The notes under the pieces are model-generated. The model did no database searches. It was not told where the DNA came from and worked only from the letters and a program-made list of their open reading frames with translations. Below, piece after piece: positions 45,203 through 54,200 of a DNA stretch of 64,000 bases. Within the stretch, counting starts at the first letter, position 1. Each line of letters begins with the position of its first letter. Origin of the DNA: Polyangium sp. 15x6 (lineage in GTDB: Bacteria; Myxococcota_A; Polyangia; Polyangiales; Polyangiaceae); assembly GCF_029960785.1 (NCBI RefSeq), contig NZ_JASBQE010000048.1:27848-91847 (forward strand), written 5' to 3'. Both the position numbers and the translations under genes were made by a program.

Positions 45203-46150
45203 ATGTTCGTCCTGCCGTTCGAGAAGCCGATCGCGGACCTCGTCGAGAAGGTGAGGGCGCTGCGCGCGCTCGCCGCCTCCGATCGCAGGTTCGAACCCGA
45301 GCTCCAGCGCCTCGAAGAAAAGACGTCGCGCCTCGCGCGCGAGATCTTCGCGGACCTCACGCCGATCCAGAAGGTCCAGCTCTCGCGCCACGCGAACCGG
45401 CCCTACACGCTCGATTACGTGAAGCGGCTCTTCACCGGATGGGTTGAGCTCAAAGGAGATCGACGCTTCGCCGAGGATCAATCGATCGTCGCGGGACTCG
45501 CGACGTACCACGGCCGCAGCGTCGTCGTCGTCGGCCACCAGAAGGGCCGCGGCACGAAGGAGAACGTGAAGCGCAACTTCGGCATGCCCCACCCGGAGGG
45601 CTACCGGAAGGCGATTCGCATGTACGAGCTCGCCGACAAGTTCGGCCTGCCCGTGCTCACGTTCATCGACACGCCCGGCGCGTATCCCGGCATCGGCGCC
45701 GAGGAGCGCGGGCAGAGCGAGGCCATCGGCGCGGCGCTCGCGGCCATGGCGAGGGCGCGTGTGCCGATCGTCGCGACGATCATCGGTGAGGGTGGATCGG
45801 GCGGCGCGCTCGCGCTCGGCGTGGCGAACCGCGTGATCATGATGGAGTTCGGCTGCTACTCGGTCATCACGCCCGAGGGGTGCGCGGCGATCCTGTGGAA
45901 CGACGGCGCGCGCGCGGACGAGGCCGCGGCGCAGCTCAAGATCACGGCGCCGGAGCTCCTGCAGCTCGGCGTGGTCGACGTCGTCGTGGACGAGCCGACG
46001 GGCGGCGCGCATCAGGACCACGACGACGCCGCGCGCAGGCTCGACGAGACCTTGTGGCAGACGCTCACCTCGCTCGACGGTCTCTCGGGCGATGACCTCG
46101 TCGAGGATCGGTACCGTCGCTTCCGCGCGCTCGGGTCTTTCCTCGCCTGA
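45203..46150 (+). CDS. accA: Acetyl-CoA carboxylase carboxyltransferase subunit alpha
   Basis: The 315-residue protein is AccA, which with AccD transfers the carboxyl group from biotin to acetyl-CoA for fatty acid synthesis. Landmarks are LTPIQKVQLSRHANRPYTLDYV, FIDTPGAYPGIGAEERGQSEAI, IGEGGSGGALALGVANRV and CYSVITPEGCAAILW. Normal length. A CCCGC-ACG-GCGGG hairpin at 46156-46168 follows the stop codon. Confidence 0.95.
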   Translation: MFVLPFEKPIADLVEKVRALRALAASDRRFEPELQRLEEKTSRLAREIFADLTPIQKVQLSRHANRPYTLDYVKRLFTGWVELKGDRRFAEDQSIVAGLATYHGRSVVVVGHQKGRGTKENVKRNFGMPHPEGYRKAIRMYELADKFGLPVLTFIDTPGAYPGIGAEERGQSEAIGAALAAMARARVPIVATIIGEGGSGGALALGVANRVIMMEFGCYSVITPEGCAAILWNDGARADEAAAQLKITAPELLQLGVVDVVVDEPTGGAHQDHDDAARRLDETLWQTLTSLDGLSGDDLVEDRYRRFRALGSFLA

Positions 46151-46210
46151 CCTTTCCCGCACGGCGGGCCGGCGCTATACGCGGCGGATGCGTTTCCATT
46201 GGGAGCGGCC

Positions 46211-47182
46211 GTGACCGTACCCGTCGCCCTCGTCGGCTGCGGCGCGTGGGGCGAGAACCTGCTCCGGGTGCTCTGCGAGAGCCCGCGGGCCGAGCTCGTC
46301 GCGGTCGCCGAGACGAGCGCGGCGCGGCGCGAGGTCGCGCGCGCGAAGGCGCCTTCCGCGGCGATCGTCGAGAGCCTGGAGGAGGCGATCGGGCTCGGCG
46401 CGCGCGCCGTGGTGATCGCCACGCCGCCGCGCTCGCATGCGTCCCTCGTGCTGACGGCGCTCGATGCGGGGCTCGACGTGCTCGTCGAGAAGCCGCTCGC
46501 GGTCTCGGCGGCGGACGCCGAGCGCTGCACGCTTCGCGCGGCGTCGCTCGGTCGCGTGGCCATGGTGGGGCACCTCTTGCGGTATCACCCTGCGGTCGAG
46601 CGTCTCGTCGCGATGGTGCACGACGGCGCGCTCGGCACGATCCGCCACCTCGCGGCGTCGCGGCTCTCCATTCGTGGGGATCGATCGGTGCCGGCGCTCT
46701 GGTCGCTCGGGCCGCACGATCTCTCGATCGTGCATGCGCTCGAGCCGCTCCGGATCGAGTCGCTCGAAGCGACGAGCGGTCCGGAGGGCGATCCGGTCGT
46801 GCTCGGCTTGCAGCTCGTATCGGGGTTTGCCGCGCGGATCGAGCTCTCGCGCGTGCATGCGACGAAGGAGCGGCGGATCGTGGTCGTGGGCTCGAGCGCC
46901 GTGGCGATGCTCGATGACGTGCGCGCGCCGGATCGCATCTTCCTCTCCCGTCCACCTTTGCGGAGTGATGGGCTCTTCGAGGGCCCGGCCGAGGAGATCC
47001 GCGTCCCGTGGCGCGAGCCGATGGCCGCGGAGATCGATCACTTCCTGCATTGCGTCGAGGAGCGCCGCGCGCCGCGTACGCCGTTCGAGGAGGGCGCGGT
47101 CGTCGTGCGTGCGCTCGGGCAGGCGGAGCGGGTGCTCGGCGAGACGGGCGTCAGACCTTCGCTTCGAGCCGAAGGATCGTGA
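46211..47182 (+). CDS. Gfo/Idh/MocA-family NAD(P)-dependent oxidoreductase
   Basis: The 323-residue protein has the N-terminal Rossmann segment VALVGCGAWGENLLRVL, the family motif LVEKPLAVS and a C-terminal alpha/beta domain with EIDHFLHCVEERR. Such enzymes oxidise or reduce sugars and related compounds; substrate unknown. GTG at 46211 has a GGGAG site six bases upstream, better placed than the TTG at 46199. Its last 32 bp overlap the convergent metallophosphoesterase gene. Confidence 0.85.
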   Translation: MTVPVALVGCGAWGENLLRVLCESPRAELVAVAETSAARREVARAKAPSAAIVESLEEAIGLGARAVVIATPPRSHASLVLTALDAGLDVLVEKPLAVSAADAERCTLRAASLGRVAMVGHLLRYHPAVERLVAMVHDGALGTIRHLAASRLSIRGDRSVPALWSLGPHDLSIVHALEPLRIESLEATSGPEGDPVVLGLQLVSGFAARIELSRVHATKERRIVVVGSSAVAMLDDVRAPDRIFLSRPPLRSDGLFEGPAEEIRVPWREPMAAEIDHFLHCVEERRAPRTPFEEGAVVVRALGQAERVLGETGVRPSLRAEGS

Positions 47183-48299
47183 TCTCCGGCGCCGCCCCGA
47201 GGCGCACCGGCGGCCCCGTCGTGCCGAGCCCGGGGCTCACGTAAAGCCACGCGTCGCCCTCGCGGTAGAGGTCCGCGTGATAGCGATACACGCGGGCCGA
47301 CAGATTGTACCGCGTCGTAAGAAATGGCACGCCGACCTGACCCCAGTGCGTGTGACCCGAGAGCACGAGCGACGCGCCCCGCGCGGACAGATCCGGAAAG
47401 AGCTGCGGGTCGTGGGCCAGCACGACGAGCGGCGCGCCGTGATCGTGGCCGTCGAGCGCGCGGCGCACGTTCGCGCGGCGCGACCACGTGTCGTCGACGC
47501 CTGCGATCGTGAGACGCTCGCCGCCGCGCTCGATGGCCGTGCGTTCGTTCCGCAAAACGCCGATGCCGGCCTCGCGCAGCTTCCCCACGAGCGCCTCGCC
47601 GTCGCCGAAGTAGTCGTGGTTGCCCATCACGGCGATCACGCCGTCGCGGCTCTTCAGCGAGCTCGCGAGCTCGGCGATCTCGCCGTGGAACGCGTTGCCG
47701 CTCGTCACGTAATCGCCCGTGAGCGCGACGAGGTCGACGTCGAGCGCGCGGACGGTCTCCGCCCACTGATCGGCGTGCTCGCGCGGGCAGAGCGCGCCGA
47801 TGTGCAGGTCCGACAGGTGCGCGATGCGGTAGCCCTCGAAGGCGGCCGGCAGACCGCGGATGGGCACGTCGATCGTGCGCACGCGGACCCAGCGACGCCG
47901 CACGAACACGCCCCAGCCGGCGAGCGCGAGCCCGAGCGCGTACGCCACGATCGCGAGCGAGCCCGACGTCGGCACGAGCGTCGCGGGCAGGACGAAGCTC
48001 GCGAGCATCGCGAGGGCGAGGCCGAGGAACCAGAGCGGCAGCGCGGCGACGAGCGCGCACCAGTGCGTGTAATACGGCTCCTCCACGAGCAGCCGTCGCA
48101 GGCGTGGGACCGGACGATCGGCCGACGCGAGCTTGATCCTCCCGTGAAACGCAAAAGCGAGCAGCGCCGAGAGCGCGAGCGCGACGAACCACGGCGCGGG
48201 GACGTCGAGGCGCGCGAGGATCGCGTGGGCCGCCACGGCGAACGTCACGTGCAGCGCGATCGTCACGGCAAAAAGGACGGTCCAGAACCTTCGCATCAC
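47151..48299 (-). CDS. Membrane-anchored metallophosphoesterase (YkuE/YaeI-like)
   Basis: The 382-residue protein has about four N-terminal transmembrane helices (to about residue 135) and a calcineurin-like phosphoesterase domain. Metal-binding motifs are LSDLHIG, LTGDYV, MGNHDYFGDG, LAHDP and SGHTHWGQ. This is the class that acts on lipid-linked pyrophosphates or similar substrates at the membrane. ATG at 48299 (or the next Met) starts the first helix. It overlaps the Gfo gene tail to tail by 32 bp. Confidence 0.87.
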   Translation of the reverse strand: MMRRFWTVLFAVTIALHVTFAVAAHAILARLDVPAPWFVALALSALLAFAFHGRIKLASADRPVPRLRRLLVEEPYYTHWCALVAALPLWFLGLALAMLASFVLPATLVPTSGSLAIVAYALGLALAGWGVFVRRRWVRVRTIDVPIRGLPAAFEGYRIAHLSDLHIGALCPREHADQWAETVRALDVDLVALTGDYVTSGNAFHGEIAELASSLKSRDGVIAVMGNHDYFGDGEALVGKLREAGIGVLRNERTAIERGGERLTIAGVDDTWSRRANVRRALDGHDHGAPLVVLAHDPQLFPDLSARGASLVLSGHTHWGQVGVPFLTTRYNLSARVYRYHADLYREGDAWLYVSPGLGTTGPPVRLGAAPEITILRLEAKV

Positions 48300-48387
48300 C
48301 CTCGGCGTCGACAGGAAAATGGCTGCTTTACGTCGCCCGAAGCTTCATGCTAGCGCGCGAGTCCCAAGATCACAGGGAGCAGGCACG

Positions 48388-48723
48388 ATGAGCGATCCGA
48401 GGATCGAACCCACGATGGTCAAAGCGCCGCATGGCGCTCGAACCATGGAGATCGAGTGGGCTGACGGGCACAAGAGCGTGCTTCCGCACGAGATCCTGCG
48501 CGGATACTGCCCTTGCGCGGTCTGCCAGGGGCACGGCGGCACCATCCATTTCGTGCCGGGCGGCGACCTCAGCCTTCGGGACATCCAGCAGGTCGGCAAC
48601 TACGCCCTGCAGTTCACCTGGGGCGACCAGCACGACACCGGCATCTACTCGTTCCGCTACCTCCGCTCGCTTTGCCAGTGCGACGCGTGCAAGCCGACGT
48701 TCAGCCCGGGATCGGTACCGTGA
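48388..48723 (+). CDS. DUF971 (GBBH-like N-terminal) small protein
   Basis: The 111-residue protein matches DUF971, related to the N-terminal domain of gamma-butyrobetaine hydroxylases: IEWADGHKSVLPHEILRGYCPCAVC and YSFRYLRSLCQCDAC. Four cysteines in CxCxxC and CxCxxC pairs could bind a metal. ATG at 48388 has GGGAGC upstream. It overlaps engB by GTGA, so the two are translationally coupled. The biochemical role of stand-alone members is not established. Confidence 0.82.
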   Translation: MSDPRIEPTMVKAPHGARTMEIEWADGHKSVLPHEILRGYCPCAVCQGHGGTIHFVPGGDLSLRDIQQVGNYALQFTWGDQHDTGIYSFRYLRSLCQCDACKPTFSPGSVP

Positions 48724-49469
48724 ACGAGAAAACGAAGCCTCCGAAGAAGAAGCCGGCCGCGGGGCCGAAGCCCGCGGGCGCGCCGCCGGCCGATAAGAAA
48801 AAGGCGCTCGATCCCAGGCAGATCGTGCATGCGCAGTTCCTCGCCGCGGCCGCGCCGGGCTCGTCGCTCCCGGCGCCGGCGATGGCCGAGATCGCCTTCG
48901 CGGGGCGATCGAACGTGGGCAAGTCGAGCCTCATCAACACGCTCGTCGAGCGCAAGGGCCTCGTGCGCACGGGCGCGACGCCGGGCGTCACGCGGCAAAT
49001 CAACCTCTTCGAAGCGCGCGCCCGCGACGGCGCGACGTTTCACCTCATCGACCTGCCCGGCTACGGCTACGCCAAACGTTCGAAGGCCGAACGGACGGCG
49101 TGGGGGGACCTCATCGAGGGGTACCTGAAGAGCCGCGTCACGCTCGCGGCCCTGGTCATCCTGGTCGACGTGCGTCGCGGCCTGGAGGAGGACGACCTCG
49201 AGCTCATCCAGTTCGTGGAGGAGGCGCGGGACGTCCAGCGCCGGCCCGTGGAGATCGTCATCGTCGCCACGAAGGTCGACAAGATCGGGCGTTCGGCGAG
49301 CCGCAGCGCGGCGGCGGCGATCGCGAAGAGCACCGGGCGCAAGGTGATCGGTTTCTCCTCGGTCACGGCCGAGGGGCGCGCGGAGCTGTGGGCGCTCTTG
49401 CGCAAGGTCACGCTCGGCACATCCGAGGCGACGTCCATCCCGAAGAACCCGGAGCCGGAGCCTGCTTGA
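48720..49469 (+). CDS. engB: Ribosome biogenesis GTP-binding protein YihA/EngB (YsxC)
   Basis: The 249-residue GTPase has a Lys/Pro/Ala-rich N-terminal extension of about 50 residues and then the EngB core: G1 GRSNVGKSS, G2 TPGVT, G3 DLPGYGYA and G4 TKVDK. It takes part in 50S subunit assembly. The GTG start overlaps the DUF971 stop by 4 bp. Confidence 0.93.
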   Translation: MNEKTKPPKKKPAAGPKPAGAPPADKKKALDPRQIVHAQFLAAAAPGSSLPAPAMAEIAFAGRSNVGKSSLINTLVERKGLVRTGATPGVTRQINLFEARARDGATFHLIDLPGYGYAKRSKAERTAWGDLIEGYLKSRVTLAALVILVDVRRGLEEDDLELIQFVEEARDVQRRPVEIVIVATKVDKIGRSASRSAAAAIAKSTGRKVIGFSSVTAEGRAELWALLRKVTLGTSEATSIPKNPEPEPA

Positions 49470-49570
49470 CGGCGTGCCCATCCTTGGGACGCGCGCGCAG
49501 CAGCACGGGAGCGTACGGCGATGCGCACCGTAAATCGGTTGACGTTCGGCCTGTGTGCTCCTTTCGTTAG

Positions 49571-50194
49571 GTGGCCATGACGGCGGGTGGGCGCCAGAGC
49601 CGGGCGGAGCGTGACGCGCTGGACGCGCGCGCCATGCGCCGCATCTGTGACGGGGACGACGACGCCATCGCGGAGATCTACGATCGCCACGCGAGCGTCG
49701 CGTACGGCCTCGCGCTCAAGATCGTGCGGGACGCGCTCGAGGCTGAGGACGTGGTGCACGACGCGTTCGTCGCGATCGTCGAGCGCGCCGATCAGTACCG
49801 CGCCGAGCGGGGCACGGTCGTCGCGTGGCTCGTCACCACGGTGCGAAACCTGGCCCTCGATCGCGCGCGGCGACGCACGCGCAGGGCGCAGATCACGGAC
49901 GAGGAGCTCCGGCACGAGCCGATCGAGCCGGTGATCGATCCCGAGTCGAGCTCGGTGCTCGACCTCGAACGGAGCGCGGTGCGCGCCGCGCTCGTCGGTT
50001 TGCCCGCGGCGCAACGCGCGACGCTGGAGACGGCCTTTTTCGAAGGGCTCAGTTATCCCGAGATCGCCGAGCGTGACGGCGTGCCACTCGGCACCGTGAA
50101 GTCCCGCGCCGCGCGCGCCCTCTCGGCGCTACGCGTGGCCCTCGAAGGGCCGCTCGACATGCAAGGCGTGGGGACCAGCGGCGAGGACGAGTGA
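49571..50194 (+). CDS. ECF-type RNA polymerase sigma factor
   Basis: The 207-residue protein has sigma-70 region 2 (IYDRHASVAYGLALKIVRDALEAEDVVHDAF) and region 4 with a helix-turn-helix (GLSYPEIAERDGVPLGTVKSRAARALSALR). It resembles SigK-like ECF factors. No anti-sigma gene is adjacent: the next gene is a PAS-STAS protein on the other strand. A TTGACG at 49539-49544 may belong to its promoter, but no convincing -10 box follows. Start GTG 49571 or ATG 49577. Confidence 0.88.
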   Translation: MAMTAGGRQSRAERDALDARAMRRICDGDDDAIAEIYDRHASVAYGLALKIVRDALEAEDVVHDAFVAIVERADQYRAERGTVVAWLVTTVRNLALDRARRRTRRAQITDEELRHEPIEPVIDPESSSVLDLERSAVRAALVGLPAAQRATLETAFFEGLSYPEIAERDGVPLGTVKSRAARALSALRVALEGPLDMQGVGTSGEDE

Positions 50195-50219
50195 TCCCGC
50201 GCGGCCTTGCGCGCCTTCC

Positions 50220-51092
50220 TCAGCGCCGCTTCCGCGCCCCCAGCGCGAACGTGATCCCCCGGGCCAGCGTGCTCAGCGTCCGCATCTCGCCCACGTCGAG
50301 CTCGACCATCATGCGCGCCACCTCGGGCCGCACGCCCGTCAGGATCACCTCCGCGCCGAGCAACCGTGCTCCACGTACGGCTTCACAGAAGAGCTCCATC
50401 ACCGCGTGATCCACGGCGCGTAGGCCCGTCAGATCGATGATCGCGAACGTCGCCGCGCGGGACGACACCGCCGTGAGCAGCGCGTCGACGATCCTCCCGG
50501 CGCGCCGTTTGTCCACCGAGCCGATGAGCGGCATCACGAGCACGCCCTCGGCGACGGGCAGGAGCGGCGTCTCGAGCTCCTCGAGCATCGACTCCTGCGC
50601 GCGGATGATCTCCTCCTGCATCCGCGCGCGCTCCGACTCCGCGAGCTTGCGCATCGTGACGTCGCGGTCCACGCCGCGATAACCCGCGTACCTCCCGGCC
50701 TCGTCGAAGAGCGGCACGCCGCTCGTCTCCAGCACCACGTGCCGGCCGTCCTTGTGCCGGTTCACGTTTTCGAGGTCCTTGAACGGCGCGCGCGCCGCGA
50801 GGATCGGGCCGAGGAGGGCACCGACGCGGGCCGCCTCCTCGGGCGGCATGAAGTCGAGCGGCGTCTTTCCGAGCGCCTCCTCCGGCTCGTAGCCCAGGAA
50901 ATCGCGGATTCGCGGGCTCACGAACGTGTAGACCCCTTTTGCGTCGACCTCCCAGACCCAGTCGTTCGTGACCTCGACCAGCATGGCCAGGCGGCGCTGG
51001 TCCTGGCGCAGCAGCCGGTTTTCCTCGCGTAGCCTGGCGAGCTCCCCCGCCGTCTCGTCGACCAAGAAAGCGACGCCGGTGTCCGTCGGCAT
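50220..51092 (-). CDS. PAS-STAS regulator, RsbR-like but lacking both phospho-Thr positions
   Basis: The 290-residue protein has a short coiled start, a PAS domain (about 34-150; DWVWEVDAKGVYTFVSPRIRDFLGYEPEE), a linker, and a STAS domain (about 178-285). It is a paralogue of the PAS-STAS gene at 13965-14849 (VLVMPLIGSVDKRRA against VLVMPLVGSLDTRRA). Lys195 and His229 replace the Thr175 and Thr209 of that protein, so RsbT-like phosphorylation at those sites is not possible here. It sits next to an ECF sigma gene, 25 bp tail to tail. ATG at 51092 fits the alignment. Confidence 0.85.
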   Translation of the reverse strand: MPTDTGVAFLVDETAGELARLREENRLLRQDQRRLAMLVEVTNDWVWEVDAKGVYTFVSPRIRDFLGYEPEEALGKTPLDFMPPEEAARVGALLGPILAARAPFKDLENVNRHKDGRHVVLETSGVPLFDEAGRYAGYRGVDRDVTMRKLAESERARMQEEIIRAQESMLEELETPLLPVAEGVLVMPLIGSVDKRRAGRIVDALLTAVSSRAATFAIIDLTGLRAVDHAVMELFCEAVRGARLLGAEVILTGVRPEVARMMVELDVGEMRTLSTLARGITFALGARKRR

Positions 51093-51218
51093 CCCGTGAT
51101 GCTGACACGCCCGCCCGCTCCTCGCCTCGACGGCGCCCTGCTCTTGCCCGCTCGATCGCGCGGGGCTCGACGAACGGGGCTGGCGCCTTCCAAGGCCCGC
51201 GACATTCTCCGGACAGCC

Positions 51219-54200
51219 ATGCCCGCGTATGCCGGTCCGCTCGCGCCCGTCGAGGCGCCCCTCGTGCCGCTCGGCCTCGTGCCGCTCGTGCCTCTCTTCG
51301 CCGCGATCGTCGTAGCCCTCTTCGGCGCGCGGATGGGACGACGCCGGGCCACGCACTTCGCCCTCGGCGCGACGCTCCTCGCGCTCGCGCTCTCCCTCGT
51401 CGACACGGCGCGCCTCGCCTCGCTCGATCCTGCGCGCCGCGCCCTCTTCGACGTCGCCTTCCGCATCGCGCGCATCGGCTCGCTCGACGTGAATGCCTCG
51501 TTCGTCCTCGACCCGCTCGGCGCGGGCTTTCTCCTCGTCGCGCTCCTCGTCGTCGCGATCACGCACGTCTCGGCGCGCAAGCTCATCGAGGACGATCGCG
51601 CGGCCCTTCGTTTCGCCGCGACGGCGTCCCTCTTTGCGTCCGGCCTCTCGCTCGTCGCGCTCGCGGCCGACGCGATCGTGTGGCTCTTCGGCTGGGCTGC
51701 CGTCGTCCTCGCGACGGGCATCTTCATCGCGGGCGGCAAGACCTCGCAGGCCTCCGCGTCCGCGGGCATGCGCGCGGGCGTGGTCGCGAGCTTCGGCGGC
51801 GCCGCGATCGTCTCGGGCCTCGTCTTCCTCTTCTGGGGCCTTGGCGGCGCGTGGCTCGACGAGGGCCGTTTCCTCGCGGATTTCCGCGCGCGCTTCGTCC
51901 CGGTGTATGCCGAAGGTCGCCTCCCCGCCGAACAGACGATCGCCGAGGACGTCGACCGACCGCGTGGCGAGCGCGACGTGAAGAGCATCGCCGAGCGCGC
52001 GGAGAAGCGCGGAACCCTCACGTTCACGAGCCACCCGGGCGCGCGTGTGTACCTCGGCGTCTCGGATCGCGCGCAGCTCGCGCAGAACCCTGCGCCCTTC
52101 GCGGTCTCGCCCTTCGTGCGCCGGGACATCCCCGCGGGCACGCATTCGGTCGTCATCGTGCCGGGCGGCGGCGCCACGGTCACGGGGGATGGCCTGGAGG
52201 TCGCCTGGATCGAGGGCCTCGTCGTCCCCGAGGGCGAGGACGTTCGAATCGCGCCGCTCGGCCCAACCGTCGCGTTTCGCGAGATCCGTGATCAACTCGT
52301 GATTCGCGACGCGGAGGGACGGCAGTCCGTCGCGCGCGCGCTCGCCGGAAAGTTCGGCGCCGGATCGATCGGCCTCGTCACCCTCGCGTGCCTCCTGCTC
52401 TTCTTCGGCGCGGCCGCGACGAGCGCGACCTTTCCGTTCTCCGGCTGGCTCCCGCGCGCCGCGTCGTCACTCTCGCCGCCTGCGCTCGCGCTCGTGCTCG
52501 GCCTCGCGCTCGCGCCTGGACCGCTCCTCCTCGTTCGTCTCTCCGATCTCTACACGCTGAGCTCCACGGCTTCCGGCGTCGTCACCGTCTTCGGCGTGCT
52601 CTCGACCGCGCTCGCCGGGCTTCGTGCCGCGCTCGAACACCGGCACCCGCATCGCCTCGTCTTCGTCGCCATCGCCGCCGTGGGCCTCGCCTTCGTCGCG
52701 ATCAGCCTCGACGAGCCTGCCTTCGCCGTCGTCCTCCTCTCGCTCCACGCGCTCGTGCGCGCGGCGACGAGCCTGCGAACCCCCGAGCCACGCGAGAAGC
52801 GACCGACGAAAGAACTCTCCTTCCCCGGCGCGCGCGCCCTCCTCGACGGCCCCGGCGCGAAGCTCGGCGAGGCCCTCTTCGAGGCAGCCAACACGATCGC
52901 GCGTGCTGCCTCGAAGCTCGTCTCCACGATCGACGACCTCGTCCTCGGCCTCCCGGCGCGCCTCTTCGAGCGCCTCTTCTCCCTCTTCGCCGCGCTCGTC
53001 CTCCTCGGCCTCGCGGCTCCCGCCTTCGCCGACGAACCTGCGGGCCGCGCCGTCCTTCGCCCCGAGTTCGGCGGCGAGCGCGTCGAGCTCTCCCTCGCGC
53101 CCGACGGCGAGCACATGACCGGCGCGTTTTTCGTACGCAACGAAGGCCCCGGCCCGCTCGAGCTCTCGCGCGTCGACGCCCGCACCTCCGCCGCCGATCC
53201 ACGCCTCCCGCCCGGCATCACCGTCACCGTCGAAGGCCCCCGCGCGGTCACCCGCATCGCGCCCGGCCAGGAGCGCCGCGTCACCGTCCGATGGCGCTAC
53301 GAGGCCGCCCGCGCACGCGAGCTCTACGGCCAGGTCATCGTCGAATCGAACAGCCGCACGGGCGGCGCCGAACCCGGCCGCCCCCTCGCCATCGCCATCC
53401 ACGCCGAGCGACCGCTCGGCCTCGGCTTCCTCGGCAAGAGCCCGCTCTCCGTCGTCGTCTTCTTCCCTCTCCTCGGCACGCTCCTCGCGCTCCTCCTGCG
53501 CGTCACGCGCCGTGATCACCCGCGCGTCCTCGCCGCGACGAGCGCCCTCGTCCATGGCTCGCTCCTCGCCTTCGTCGCCTGGCTCTGCGTCCGCTTCGAC
53601 CGCGCCATGAGCCCCGCCGACGGCAATGACGGCTTCCAGTTCCTCGAGCGTGCTCGCCTCTTTCCCTCGCTCGGCGTCGAATACTTCCTCGGCGTCGACG
53701 GCATCTCGCTCGCGCTCGTCGCGGCGGCCGTCCTCCTCGCGTTCGTCGCCTCGATCGCGAGCGCGACCCTGCGCGACCGCGCGGCCACCTACCACGCCCT
53801 CGCGGGCCTCTTCCTCACGGCCTCGCTCGGCGTCCTCGTCTCGCTCGACCTCTTCTTGTTCTGCGCCTTCTTCCTCCTCGGCGTCCTGCCCACGAGCCTC
53901 CTCGTCGCGCGCCGCGGCGGCCCGGGCCCGCGCCGCGCCGCCGCGCGTGTCCTCGTCTCCTCCCTGATCGGCGCCGCGCTCCTCTGCGCCGCGTCCTTTT
54001 TCCTCTGGCAAAACGCCGACCCCACGTACCTCGCGACGGGCGAATTCGTCCTCCGCGCGGCCGCGATTCCCGAGCTCGCGCGGGTCGCGTGGGTCGAACA
54101 GGGCCTCACGATCGGTGGATATTCCGCTGTGAAGGTCCTCTGGACCGCGCTCTTCGTCGCCTTCGCGCTCCGCATGTCCGTCTTCCCGTTCCCGGGGTAT

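Noticed and set aside
43043..46162. A 1039-codon minus-strand frame
   Set aside because: Antisense to the cyclase and accA, both clearly real; composition is shadow-like.
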